Source: Tubulanus polymorphus (lineage: Eukaryota > Nemertea > Palaeonemertea > Tubulaniformes > Tubulanidae). Taken from it: a stretch of 64,000 nucleotides of DNA. The notes under the pieces were generated by a model. It made no database searches. It worked only from the letters and a program-made list of their open reading frames with translations, and had not been told where the DNA came from. The stretch is taken from assembly GCF_964204645.1 (NCBI RefSeq), contig NC_134034.1, positions 10,411,414 through 10,475,413 on the forward strand. The letters run 5' to 3'. The position numbers and the translations under genes are program-made. Shown piece after piece: positions 1 through 12,930 of the stretch; positions within the stretch are counted from its first letter, which is position 1, and every line of letters starts with the position of its first letter.

Positions 1-149
1 CTACTAAATCAATGACATGTATACCCGCGCCCCCTTTGTATCGTGAGACTATTATATATACGTTTATATAAGAATAATGCCTTTTATGTGAAGTAAAAAA
101 GTCCACTACCCATTCATAATCAACACTCAATTCAATATTTTTTACTATG

Positions 150-512
150 TATACTATCAACAAAAAATCTGTGAGTTTATATAATCTGAATTATGTAATT
201 CACTGTACGACGACCTTGTCAACGATTCAGTAAAATTGTGATTACATGTAGTTACTAATGCCGATTTTCTCATTCTCAATGACTTCGAAGATTCGGTCAA
301 ATTATGATAAGTTATCAATGACGACCTTTTCATTCTTGATGACTTCAACGATTCAGTAAAATTAACTTGAAATCGTGATTAGTTGGTTACGCATTTTATC
401 AAAGATACCTGTGAAAATCAGCAGATTGTCTGAGAGGGAGGGCAGGGTGTAGACAACAGATTGTCTGAGGGAGGGCAGGGTGTCGACAGTAGATTTTCTG
501 AGTGGGTTGGGG
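150..512. repeat. Short imperfect direct repeats
   Basis: Two imperfect copies of a block around GATGACTTCAACGATTCAGT lie at 195-365. Three imperfect copies of a GATTGTCTGAGGGAGGGCAG block lie at 420-510. No coding signal is visible. The rest of 513-1950 shows no gene or clear repeat to me. Confidence 0.55.
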
Positions 513-1974
513 TTTGGAAAGAAATCAATTTGAAATTTTGAAATTTTTTTGTCGCTCTCATTCGCGTTTTTGCAGATTCACTTATCCTCAAGTCATCGAA
601 CCGTAGCTGGTGGTACAGTGCTGGTCATATAAACACTTATATCAGCTACTACTAAAACACTGACTGAGTTCAGGCGAACACGAGCGTTCAAACAAGTTGA
701 AATAGACATTTAGCAAGTTTCCGAGAGTCCGGAAGAATAAAGGAATTGTTGATTAGAAACAGCATGCACGTCAAGAAGATAACGGCAATATTGTGGAATC
801 AATTATTTTCTTATCTGCATTTTTCGACGTCGTTTCGCTGGAGTTTTGTTTTTGTTATGCTAATTAAGGTGCGGCAGGCGGTATGACGTCACGCATCACG
901 AGGTCGCAGCTGGACTTTATCGATCGGTTTTTTGCCCAACAACACGCGATGATAATCCTGACTACTTCTTTCATAGAATACGAGAAGTCACATGAATATT
1001 TCTCATCGACTATCGGTTTGTGACTTATAATATACGCACGTAGCATTGCAACTTTTCGATTTATCGGAATTGGTCATATTTAGACGAATGCAAAGATCAA
1101 ACGGTATTATCCTGGAACAACCGTGAAAGACGATTAAGTGTACAGCGGACAAAAACATTAGCATGGCGTAGTTACATAACTAATGACAGTGAATTGCAGA
1201 CACAACATGAAGCCTTAATGGCCGTTTACAAACAGATTATAGCAATCAAAATCGTAAAATATAAATGAGATAGTACTTAAGTTAAAATTCTGGCATTTTC
1301 TACATTTTTGAGACGTCCTTTACTTATTTGTAGTCAGCGCGGAACGTTTGGTTTTGTATGAATGATGACGGCTGAAAGGTTGTCAATTCATCTAATCTTC
1401 ATTAATTCCGTAAAGTACAAAGCTTTATAGCATAAGACGGATTAATGAAGAAACAACACAACCGTCATGATAATAAACTTTACTGTATGCGCCAGTCTAC
1501 GTCCATGCTAACTACGCATTATTCAACGAAGCACTCCCGTAACAGGGGACAATGGCCGCGTAAATCAGGGTCATAAAGTTTATTGGCAACATCGGGATTT
1601 CACACGAGTCGTTGCGCTTCTAAATTGCTGGCCCTGGTTCGAATACTGCTCCGCCTGCTTTATTTTCTCTAACTTTTTTCTCCGCACTTTTTCTAAGTCG
1701 CACCCATCAGTAATAATGCCGCGTTGGCAAAAAAAGCGTTAACATAAATTGTTAACGCAACGCTATTTTGTAACGTTTTGTTAACGCATTGGCAAGATAT
1801 TATCTGGCAAATTGACTTCACAATGATCGTTGTGATCTGTGTGCTGGCCCAAAAAGCATACATAGCACACTACCTAAAATCAGACCCCAAGCTACCAACT
1901 GCTTTGCAACACACCCTCCTTCTTCTTGCATCAATAGGTTAAATATGTTCATATTTTCTTATGCTTTTAATTCT

Positions 1975-2192
<218 letters not shown>

Positions 2193-2434
2193 GGGACTGA
2201 AAGCATTAACTCGACATAAAACTTCGACAACGAAAGTCAGTAGATTTCAGTTTTCTCTTTCGGCGCGCAACGGAATGCAAACGACAGACAGTCACACGTG
2301 AATCCGTGCGCGCGAGATCGCAGCCCGCCTAACGCACGTTTTAGAAAACCCGACGTGCCCGAAACGCGTCTTCTTCTCATAATAATTAGTGACTTTCTAC
2401 ACGAGTGCACTCCGCGACTGACCAGACTTGTAGC

Positions 2435-5400
2435 ATGTACGGAACTCATAATATCGATCAACACAAGAACCTCAAAGAGATCAAGGTACGAATTAGTTTT
2501 TCTTTCTAAATCTTCTTTTCTTAATTCTGATTCTTCTTAAAGTGAAGTTTTGCTTTCGGTAATTTTTGAATGTTTTGCTTCATTTTGCCCTTTTACACAA
2601 TTCGCTCACACTATAGAACTGAAATTATGTAAGCGAATTTTTGAAACTTAATTTTCTTTCAAATCAGAGAAACTATTTAAACTATTGAAAACTATTGTAA
2701 CCGCGTTTAGCGAAAAGGAACTAATTTCTTAGTCATAATTTTTGCAAAGCATCCTATTGCATGATATCTTTTTTGCATTAAGTTTATACTTTATGAAAGA
2801 TTACCATGATGGATGAACCGAGGTTTTCTAATTGACGGCGTTCCGTGTTCGCCTAACTGAATTTGGCCTAATTAATCGGCCACGACTGTGAAATCCACGC
2901 AGACGATTCCGAGTGACACAGCGTTACATAAATTCACACACATTTAATCGTTATTGCAATGCCACGCACTTCAAAGGCAGTCATGAGTTCATATAATGTG
3001 GGAACGCGGTACCGCTTCCTCGCGTAAGCTGGCGTGTTATTTACGATCCAGGTTCAGAGTAAAAGCAAGGGGCGCGCGCAAACTTGAACAAGTAAATACG
3101 TTAAGGGTGCTTTTCCAAGTATTGCCGCGGTTTCGTTGCTCGCGTAAACTACAGAACAGCTAATAATTACCGCGACGAAATTTCGACACTTTTTTCACCA
3201 GTTCTTCGTGCATTATTTACGATTTCTCTTGAAAAGAAATTCCATCCGGGATTCTTAAGGGACCTCAAAATTCTAGGGGATCACAACTACGTTAAGTCTT
3301 TCATAAAAATCGTAAGAAAATAGCAAGAATACGATCGAGTTAGTTCGTTTAAAGTTTTCTCGATTGGGTCTAATCCGGTTCAGATTTCTGTTTTTGTTTT
3401 ACGTAACCAGTGCCATTTATTGAACGGTAACATTGAAGATCAAAAACTAGGACAAGATTGTGTCACGTACATTAACATGTATTGCCTCGGTATTCTAAAT
3501 GATGGCATGATGTCGTTTTTTTGGCTTAAGTTCATTAACTAGGACTACATCGTGTGTTCTCTTCCAGATAATGATAATGATAATGATAATGATAATTATA
3601 ATTAAAGTTATAATTATAATTATGATTTTGATTATAATTATAACGTTCAAAAAATAGTTAAACTCTCATAGACTACGCGACGAATACCGTAGTAATGGGG
3701 TACCCGCAAAACCAGCTATCCCACCAGATGGCGTGACGAGCAGTAGGTCGTCCGGTGTCAAATTTGATACATTTTCAATGAACTTTGAACTGGATTTTTA
3801 GACTCCCCAAACTTTGTTCTTTTCTCTTCATTATTGTTTCTTTCAATTACCTCCTCATATATTAAGTTCGGGTCGAACTCTTAGTAAGGGGGGAGCTATA
3901 TATTAGGCCTGGGCGGAAAACGGATAAACGGGTTCCGCCCAGACAATGCCTAATTAGTGACCATAGTTATCAAAGTCTCACATCCATATATAATCACAGC
4001 ACCTTCATACTTCTACTCGGATATCGGTATAGTTGACATAAATAATCGATTCATTCAAGAGAAAGAGTCCATTTAGATTTCATTGAAATGTAGAAGAAAT
4101 CGAACGCGGAAGACCGAGTAACTACTAGCGAACCTGGCGGATCCTCACCTGCCATAAGTGGAATCCTCGATTGCCGCAGTAACTATGCGGGTACCCCATT
4201 GATTAGATCTTTTATCTTATTTTTACTTAATTGAAAGCAAAGTTATGAGATGTATCTTCGATTCTCGATTTTAAAACGGGACCAGGGGCCGGCGGATTAA
4301 GGGGTCCTATCCTCCTCGTACATACGGCGATGGGCTATTCCTCAATGTAACGTCTCTTTCTTTGCAGAAGTCCAAAATGCTTGTATCGTGCGTTTTCGCG
4401 TTGAAGAACTCGACTCGAATGAGTGAGATTTTGTTGGCCTTGGAGGTATGTTCTTAGTCTTTTAGTCTATAGAGAAAGCGAAGGACATCATTTTCAATAG
4501 TCTATGGCTATGATTAAACTCTAACAGGCTTAAATCAAATATTAGGACAGACCCTATATTGATCGACCGACTAAAACGTCTTCTCCCGGTATAGTTTGAT
4601 TTCCAAAGTACTATTTATTGTGAATTTAGGACCGTAGTCGAGACTTATGTCCGAAAAGACCGGTATTACTCGGTGAAGCGAGGTTTGCTGAGAATTTGTT
4701 TCATAGATTTTTTTGTGATTTTGTATAGAATAACGTGACGAGCGAATTGGTTCACGTAGAGACACGACAGGGGAAGTCAGGACAACGCGGCAGTGACACC
4801 GGACGAACAGAGGCCGCGGTCTTCGTCGAGTTTATCATGTCCGACCAGCCGTCCGTACAGCACGAATTGAACAAGATCTTGGAGAAGTATGATGGCCAAA
4901 ACGTTCGCGAGGATTTGCAAGGTACGTCGCGAAAAGGGTTCAAATCTGGAAATCGAAATGAAAACAAGAAATTTAACTTCAAAAGTTTATTGACATCTTG
5001 AAAAAAATAACACATATATTGCTTTAGTATAGTCGGCAAATGATATCGAGGATCAATAAAGTATATTTGGATTTGATATCGATAATTGAATTGAATTGAC
5101 CGGGAACCAGTCTAGTCCCGATATATTGATGACGTAGTGCACATCCCCTCAAAATTAGTTATTGAAATTTCTCAAAAATGAAACAAAAGTTATGAAATCT
5201 AAATCTAATCTAATTCAAAATAAACGCCGAAATTCGCAATATTGTAATGGTTATTTTGTTAAGGAGCTAGCAACAAGATTCATTTGACCTTGGTGATTTA
5301 ACCGCAAAGGAAAGTTGTTTGAAAGTAGAAATGTTTGCAAAAGTAAAAATGTAGCGAATCCGGCGCCAACAGACAATAAGGTATAAAAATAAATGTCTGG

Positions 5401-8400
5401 CCTGTCATCGGCAAAAAATGACTTTTACTTTTTATACGCGCGTTTTATCGGATTTGCGCGATGGCCCTGCGTAAGTAAATACAAACACTCGTACATAGTA
5501 AATATCGAATTGACGACATGGAATCTACGTAAGATATTCGTATTTAGAAAAGAAAATCATTCGCATTATACGTATTTGATTGTAGGAATATTTTTATTAA
5601 TCATTTTGTATGGGTGAGGGACCCTGTGTTGTCATCCGTGTCTCCTCTGTTGCCCTCGGCCTGGCTTTTATAGAAACAGGTTTGCCGACGGTTTTCTGCG
5701 CCGAAATTCTATTTCGTCATGTTGATTAATAGGTCTGAAGAATGGCCGGCGATCTGCGAAGGCATTCGATTCAATTCGGGAATTTCATTCATAACTTTTA
5801 AACGTACAATATTCGCGTGGAGCTTGTTGGAACACATTTCGAGACATGTGTTATATAAAGTAGTCGGAGTCACCTTGAAATCGTGAAACTCGATTTAGTT
5901 TTAGCTTTTGACGTCATCGACGTAGACAAACCGTCAAGTAGAACTATTCGTTTGGATCGCGGCGAACTATCGGCAGTCCCAGCGCTAAAGAATTCCCTGA
6001 TTATCAACTCGGTCAGGGTGCCACCACTTACCTGAAATTCAGAAAAAAAGTCAGGGAATTGTTCTATTTTTTATCCGTTAAAAAGGCCAGGGAATACTCA
6101 GGCTATTTTGAAAAAAACTAAAAATCAGGGAAATTTATTGAGATTGCTAGTTCGCGCGTGAAAACAAACAGTTTCCGTCTATGTCTTACGTTTTTGACTG
6201 TGTTTATTCATTGAATTCTTAGCAGATCAAGTCTAGGAAAAAATAAACTTTGTCAGGGGAACGGGCGAAAGAATAAAAGGTGCCACCGGTGAAATCAGTT
6301 CCCGGCAGCCAATGAGAAAAGCGCTACATCAATCTCGTGCTAAGTCGGGCTTTTTCGTGACTGAACAACTCGCGCTTCCGACTAAAAAAAAGGGTTTAAC
6401 GGAATTGGTATTACGCTTATTTCGATTTTCGGAAAGCGGTTGTATTGTCCCTATAGTTCTCTACGATCCGAACGTCGACGATATACGAATTTCACTGATA
6501 ATTATGCTGTTACATCGAATGACTATAGAATGCGTTGTTGAATATTTCAGACTCACAGACTGATGACGTCGACGAGAATGAACGAGGCGAGGCTCGCATC
6601 AATTCCATCGTCGATCTCGACCGTACGTCTAAAAAGGTTCTCATGTACGGAGCTGAACTGGACGCCGATCACCCGGTATGGCAAGCGAGGATCCGCATGG
6701 TGTCGCTAGTAGTCACTCGGTCTTCCGCGTTCGATTTCTTCCACATTTCAATCGAAACCTAAATCATTTTTTTTCTTGTGGTTATCTTTTAAAGGGATTC
6801 AAAGATGCAGAATACCGGAAGCGCCGGAAATATTTCGCCAAAATCGCCTTCGAATACAAACAGTACGTACTTACCCAAGCGCTACGAGCAATCATCTCAG
6901 ATTGAGACGATTGCTCGTAACACACCTGTTATGTTGCATATGACATTTGAATGAATTAGATAAGTCAGTATGATATAGTAATGATATACACGATATTCAC
7001 TTACGAAATAGATATTGTAGAATTAGAATAAGAAGCCAGACGAAGTTGAAATATAATTTTTGACCTATAATGCCCAGTCCTCCAAACATTCACACCCTAT
7101 TCATACCTACCGGACGTATATAGTATTCAGAAAACCCACAATTGAAATCATGTGTATTGATTCGATAGAACTCATTCTTCCTCGATCGGGATTCGATGAT
7201 TCGGGATTGATGGCATCGCTAGACTCGTCTCGAGACCCTGCTACACTAGATCGAGATCGCGGCTTAAATGATGTCATAGTTATCCGATCGGAAATCATGT
7301 TTTATTTTTAGCCCGGGTTTTTCCGCTTATAGTTTATCCGTGAAATTCGCCTCAGCGATTATACAAAGGGCAATCTGATTTGTGCCGCAGGTTTTCTTTT
7401 GGGCAATCTGGTTTGCCGCAAGTTTTTCTTGCGGGCAAATATGCGCACCCGGTTTAGTGTCGCATAGTTTCGTGCCGTCGCCGAGTCGAGCGATGCTATC
7501 AGGTTCGAATCCCTACCAAGGGAGCACCGGTAGAACTAGGCATTAATTAAGGGTTGATCGGGGTTGATATTTCAGAGGAGAGCCGATTCCTCGAGTTGAA
7601 TACACCGAACGCGAGATCAGTACGTGGAACGCCGTTTACTCGGCGCTGAAATCGTTGTATCCGACCCACGCGTGTAGAGAGCACATCGCGAATCTAAAAC
7701 TGCTGGAAGAGTCGTGCGGTTACCGCATCGGAAATATCCCGCAACTCGACGACGTCAGTCGTTTTCTAAAGTGTAAGTTTTGATATAGTTGTTTGTTCTT
7801 GCCTTACGGCCTTTGAAATATTTTCCAAGACATCGGATTTTTCATTTAGTCTCACGGATGGGACCCAACAGCTATCAGTGCTCAGTGACAAGTGGGTTCG
7901 AGTCCAGCCGGCTGCTCGAACTGTGCGGGCAACACTTACAAGACCGTCCCGTCGTGTCAAGGACTCTAAAACGATATAGCCCCCATTATCCTGTTAAATT
8001 TTTCTTCGTTGACATTTTGTAATATCGTCCAATAATGTACTAACATTCTAATGAAAATAGATTTCAATTTCAATATATAACAACAGATATCTGTTTGACT
8101 AACTCTAACGTTAATCACAAATTTTCGCATATCGATCTGTTATTTACATATTTCCAGCCAAGTCCGGTTTTACGTTACGGCCAGTCGCCGGTTACCTGTC
8201 GTCACGTGACTTTTTGGTCGGTTTGGCATTCCGCGTTTTCCACTGTACCCAATACATCAGACACCACGAAGATCCGCTGTACACGCCGGAACCGTGAGTA
8301 GAACCGGATCTCAAACTAATCACCTCTACTACAGCAACACTCGAGTCATAAGCGATTCTCTTGACGTAAATTTCAGAGATTGTTGTCACGAACTGTTGGG

Positions 8401-9846
8401 TCACATGGCTCTTTTGGCAGACGAAGATTTCGCGGCGTTTACGCAAGAAATAGGATTGGCTTCAATCGGAGCATCTGATGACGATATCAAAAAATTGGCG
8501 AATGTAAGAATCTTAATAAAGCGTAAATCTAAAATGCATCTAACGCATTTTTAACGGCTTTTGACAATTCGCTGTCTGTACCCGCCCCTCGGACAATCAC
8601 CTTTCCCTAACCCAACCTTAATCCAGGATCCGTTAAATTTGACTCGAGTTGAATGAAAAAAAATGAAAAATGACCTAATCTTAACTCAGAGTTTACTCAT
8701 AAGGCTGGGTTCGACTGAATGTTTCCACCAGTCGATAGACTATCAGCATCAATACATCGCCTAGTCTGATTACTGGATGATCTACGGGTTCTCTTCAACA
8801 ATGGCTAGGCAGCCGATTCGACTAGACAGGTCTGCTGTTTCCTGTCAGGTATCGATAGCTTCACTAGTGGAGATTTTTGATATCTTCTGCAAACCTCTCA
8901 TAACCTGTTATTTTCCGAGGATCGCTTTGTACGACTGCGAAGTGGTGCCAGTCGAGTCATCACATCACATTAGAATCCAAACAATGTGATATCTAAATTC
9001 TATATAACTTCGCTGCTTTGCGGCTATATTATGTATTGTATTTTTTTCATGAAACCCCGTTATTGCTGCTTTCTGGCAATATTTATTGTATTTTTTTCTG
9101 AAAACCCCTTATTGCTGCTTTGCGGCTATATTAACGTTTTCTATTTCGTTTTGCAGTTGTACGTGTTTACGGTCGAATTTGGTTTGTGCAAACAGGACGA
9201 TGAACTACGAGTTTACGGCGCCGGACTACTGTCCTCTGCTGGCGAGTTGAAACACGTGCTTACAGACAAGGCCGTCAGACGACCTTTCGATCCGCTTGAG
9301 GTCACAACCGCGCCATTTATCATCACCGAATATCAAAGTCAATACTACTATACGGAAACGATAGAAAAGGCGAAGCAAAAATTGCGGTAAGTTTCTCAAA
9401 AAGGAAAATATGCTCGGTCGCGTGAAGATCGAAATAGTAGAGGGCTCCTCATCGCGCAGAGCGACCATCACTGAGATCCACGTTCCCCGGGAACTCTCAA
9501 TTCGGGTGGGTGAAGATCGTGATAATAGAGCGTTCCTCGTCGCAGAACCCGGGTATAGTTTAATAAGCCAGCCATCTTCTCTAGAATCGCCCAGTGCTCT
9601 AAGCCTCAGGCCGCTAATATCTCAACGGATCTCATTTCAAGCCTCGTTTAGTAAATTTGTGGTTTTCTTCGCAGGGAATACACGAAAACCATCGCTCGGC
9701 CGTTTGAGATCGAATACGACCCTTATTCGCAGACGATTCGCTACATCGACAGTAAACCACAAGCCGTGCAAGCGATCAAAAATGTTCGACACAAAATCAC
9801 CACACTTTCGACGTCCATCGAACGATTGCTTGAATACGTTATTTGA
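2435..9846 (+). CDS. TPH: Tryptophan hydroxylase, complete ten-exon gene
   Basis: Iron- and tetrahydrobiopterin-dependent hydroxylation of tryptophan, the first step of serotonin synthesis, is the expected role. Exons: 2435-2485, 4368-4445, 4729-4921, 6551-6675, 6795-6862, 7576-7772, 8158-8293, 8377-8503, 9157-9386, 9675-9846, all GT-AG and phase-compatible, giving 458 residues (human TPH1 has 444). An in-frame TGA at 2390 lies 5' of the chosen ATG. The ACT regulatory domain covers about residues 20-95; the catalytic domain starts near [17 protein letters not shown] (about 136-152). HELLGH (287-292) and Glu332 supply the iron ligands and match human H272, H277 and E317 at a constant offset of 15. 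Ile381 sits where TPH1 has Ile366 and tyrosine hydroxylase has Asp, and the C-terminal part (REYTKTI) is TPH-like. Oddity: residue 328 is Val, where TPH has Phe and PAH/TH have Trp. Exon 1 is the least certain exon, since its 17 residues have no conserved motif. Confidence 0.93.
3567..3655. repeat. GATAAT/AATTAT microsatellite in intron 1
   Basis: Five tandem ATGATA-type units pass into an ATTATAATT-rich stretch, immediately 5' of the inverted-repeat element in the same intron. Confidence 0.7.
3694..4200. mobile_element. MITE-like element with 15-bp terminal inverted repeats
   Basis: A 507-bp segment in hydroxylase intron 1 starts with AATGGGGTACCCGCA and ends with its exact reverse complement. 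Its internal part (about 3765-4130) is clearly similar to 41640-41885, including a shared GAACGCGGAAGACCGAG block. No transposase ORF is present, so it would be a non-autonomous DNA transposon. The target duplication could not be defined. Confidence 0.65.
5020..5165. repeat. Dispersed repeat, copy 1 (hydroxylase intron)
   Basis: Shares a long diverged stretch with 59855-59995, including GGGAACCAGTCTAG against GGCAACCAGTCTAG, followed by CCCGATGTATTGATGACG-like sequence. Both copies are noncoding and point the same way. Probably an old interspersed element. Confidence 0.6.
7172..7530. mobile_element. MITE with tRNA-like inverted ends, intronic copy
   Basis: Lies in the hydroxylase intron between exons 5 and 6. 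The left end reads CTTCCTCGATCGGGATTCG and continues to GATGGCATCGCTAGACTCG. The right end carries GCTATCAGGTTCGAATCCCT, which resembles a tRNA B box. The interior (AGCCCGGGTTTTTCC, GATTATACAAAGGGCAATC) matches the reverse complement of the elements at 16497-16835 and 33645-33938, so this is an inverted and more decayed family member. Confidence 0.6.
9008..9136 (+). repeat. Two to three direct repeats next to exon 9
   Basis: The motif TATTGCTGCTTTGCGGCTAT recurs with a linking TTTATTGTATTTTTTTC stretch, about 59 bp apart. The array ends 20 bp before the exon 9 acceptor at 9156/9157, so it sits where the branch point and pyrimidine tract should be. Confidence 0.7.
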
Positions 9847-9980
9847 ATTCGAAAAAAAAAAATCGAAAATACACAAAGCCCAACGCACAAGACGCAGGGA
9901 AGCCGGAAACTAGGATAACCCGGAAACACTGAAAAAAAAACATTTTAGATCTCGGAAACGAAATCACGTTTCTACTAAAC

Positions 9981-10052
9981 GCACACGACACAGGGAAACA
10001 CTCGGAAACATAATCTGTCCACTGTTTCCGAGTGTTTCCCTGCGTCGTGTGC
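9981..10052 (+). repeat. Hairpin just downstream of the hydroxylase stop
   Basis: Arms of about 29 bp (GCACACGACACAGGGAAACA... and ...GTTTCCCTGCGTCGTGTGC) flank a loop of roughly 14 bases, with about one mismatch. A related direct fragment (GCACAAGACGCAGGGAAGCC) lies at 9885-9905. If the 3' UTR reaches this far, the mRNA would carry a strong stem-loop. Confidence 0.75.
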
Positions 10053-10938
10053 ATTCGGCATTAAATCCCCGTGATAAATACATAAACAATTTGTAAATGA
10101 GAATACCGGTAACTCTAACCACGGATCCAGTTCAATAGATTAAAAAAAACTGTTTTCCGTTGATATCTAAGTTAGAACAGGTCGGGTTTGAATTGTAATT
10201 CTATGAAGTTAAACATGACCAAGAACTGTAGACTCCTAGCACTGCTCCCATAGACATGGCTTAGACTTTAAGACCAGTCAAAAACCATCTTTGTTCTACG
10301 GCCGATCTAACAACTTAAGAGTCTTTTTTGGACTTTGGTCTCGGCTACGGCCCCTAGACTCACCTAGATAATTAGTAGTACTGTGGAAATCAAACTATAC
10401 CGGGAGAAGATGTTTTAGTCGGTCGCACAAATTAGGGTCTGTGCTAAGATTTGATTTTTAATATTTGAGTTAGAGTTTCAGCGAAGTAGATTTGTCCGAA
10501 TGCCTCTCGTATCGGTTACAACCAACGGGAGGCATTATATGCCTATTTCTCTCATTGATTGCCGTTGTACAGTTCCACAGTCTGCGCATTGTGTCCAGAT
10601 AGCCCGTAGTTTTACCCGTTGTGGATTGAAATCAGAAATACCTGGTTCTACCTCGTGTGCCAGGGTACGCTCCGTTACCATCCGTCCGACCAGTTTTCCG
10701 ACCTGTGATATAGAAAATAATGTTTACACATTTAAAGGAATTGCTTAATTATTTAATGATAATCGCAAAACTGAAAAATAATTGTGTTAAGTTTTTAGAA
10801 AAATCTAGTAAATGAATGAAATTTTTATTGTCATTTTGTATCCGTAGACATTTCAGGGCAGCATTTGCACAAGAGTCATGTTCACGTTAGACCTAATGCA
10901 CAGTACTTATATATTTTGTACAGATTCTTGAAGACGAT

Positions 10939-10944
10939 AATAAA
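10939..10944 (+). promoter_or_regulatory. Candidate polyadenylation signal of the hydroxylase gene
   Basis: This is the first AATAAA I find downstream of the TPH stop codon, about 1.1 kb away. It would give a long 3' UTR that includes the hairpin at 9981-10052. Transcript data are absent, so this is a positional guess. Confidence 0.25.
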
Positions 10945-12024
10945 TTCTGAATAAGAATACTATTTTTCATAACGTTAAACGAGTATTTTTTTTTTTCGTT
11001 AGCAGACACATTTTTTATGAAGTTTATTATTTGATCGTAACTTAATTCGCACAATAGGCAGCGACGACCGCAATTTCGACACGTGTGCGCGGGATGAGAA
11101 GGCGCGACGCGGCAAACACCAGTTGCTTTCGAGTGTCAAATATTCAACAACGAGTCGAACCCCGATCGGACAATAAGAACAGATGCGTCAGCGACACACG
11201 GAATGTTGGTGGTCCGACCGGGCAACCTGTTCGTCGTCCCGCTGTCCCGCGACGAGCCTTTTCATTTTCTGACTGACCCCTAAAAATCAGACTCGCTCCA
11301 CAATCGTCGAAAGTCTGGCGAGCATCGAAAGTTTATTCAATGGTTAACGATTCGGTTAATAGGACGTTAAAACCTACCAAAGCGCCCCCTACCGCGCGGT
11401 GACAATAGACCACGTGTTCGATACTGGCCGGACAGATGTCGTCTGACCCGGGGATCGATTATTATATTGTATGGTCGTTAAACATGGCTAGCTTGTCGCG
11501 TACCGGTTATTGTCAATGATTGATGGACCACGCTCTCCGCGGGAAGCGATACACGACTTTCACCTTGCTAATCGCAGCCATACTTCCAAAAGCTATTATG
11601 GTAAAACACCACCAACCACTGCTTCATAGAAATACGAACCGAAGTCGGTCGTGCAGACACCGCTTAATCACCAGCGCCATCTATCGACTGTAATACACAT
11701 CACAGACGACCGGTGGACATCTTCGCCTAAAGCCTGACGAATATCACAGACACATAAACTGGTCCGCAAATAAATTGTTTTGTGGTATAGCCCGACCGAC
11801 ATGTTTGTATGGGTTTATGCTAAATGTATCACTTTTCATGACTTATAGACCAAAAATTAACAACATTTTTGATACAAACTGAAAAAGTATCAAAGCATTT
11901 GGGAATGCGGTATTTCGAGTTTTCGAATACTATATTCAACGATTTGTTTCTTTTCAAATTTCGCCGACAATAAAATGCGGAGTCTACCGTTTAATCCGTT
12001 TCATCAAGACATATAGGTATACAT

Positions 12025-12375
12025 TCGCTTATCAAATGCTTTCAAGCAATCTACAGTTTGATATCAGATGCTTCCAAGCGATCAACAGTTTAAAATCAAA
12101 TGCTTCCTAGCGATCAACAGTTTAAAATCAAATGCTTCCTAGCGATCAACAGTTTAAAATCAAATGCTTTCAAGCGATCAACAGTTTAAAATCAAATGCT
12201 TTCAAGCGATCAACAGTTTGATATCAGATGCTTCCAAGGGATCAACAGTTTAAAATCAAATGCTTCCTAGCGATCAACAGTTTAAAATCAAATGCTTTCA
12301 AGCGATCAACAGTTTAAAATCAAATGTTTCCAAGCGATCAACAGTTTAAAATCAAATGCTTTCATGCGATCTACA
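12025..12375 (+). repeat. 32-bp tandem repeat array
   Basis: About eleven head-to-tail copies of a unit containing GCGATCAACAGTTTAAAATC followed by AAATGCTTCC, with CTTTCAAGC and CTTCCTAGC variants alternating. A modest open frame runs off its 3' end (12324-12698), but it starts inside the array and has no recognisable domain. Confidence 0.85.
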
Positions 12376-12689
12376 AAAAGAAATTTTCAACAAAAAAAGT
12401 AAGAATTTCGTATCGAGATGTATACAAAAATGTCGAATTTGTTTTTACAGCGTGCGTTTGCTGTGAGATATTAAATAACCGATCGGGATCACGCGATGCC
12501 GTATCAATCATTTATGGGCAGATACACACCGAAAATGAGAGATATATTAAACCAATTCATCTTGTTCGACGGAGGGTCTCTAATTTACTGAATGAGACAC
12601 ATTGTCAGACCGGAGATAGACGAGGTCCCAGTCGCTACGTTGGTCATGGATCTTCAACATTTCTCTACCCCATCGTATCCCTCATCCTC

Positions 12690-12930
12690 ACCATCTAACC
12701 CTCTGCTTTTTTCACTGCTATGCCTTTCCCTCATATCTTCACCTCATAGCTAATCCCCTTTCTTTCACCGATTTCCTCAACCCCCCTCTCTCAGCTTACT
12801 ATTCCCTCCATATATCCATTTCTCTCTTTCCACACGCCCGACTCTCATTCCTCTTCTCTCTCTCTCTCTCCCCCGCATCTCTCCTCTCTCCCTTCGTTCG
12901 TCTTCTTTTCTTCCCTTTGTCTCACTGCCT
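12690..12930 (+). repeat. Pyrimidine-rich tract
   Basis: CT-rich low-complexity sequence with runs of TCTCTCTC and CCTCCCC. Coding frames across it are low-complexity artefacts. Confidence 0.6.

Noticed and set aside
8986-9913. 134- and 167-codon uninterrupted frames as separate genes
   Set aside because: The first is exon 9 plus its upstream intron; the second covers exon 10 in a wrong phase. Spliced phases of the hydroxylase explain the region.
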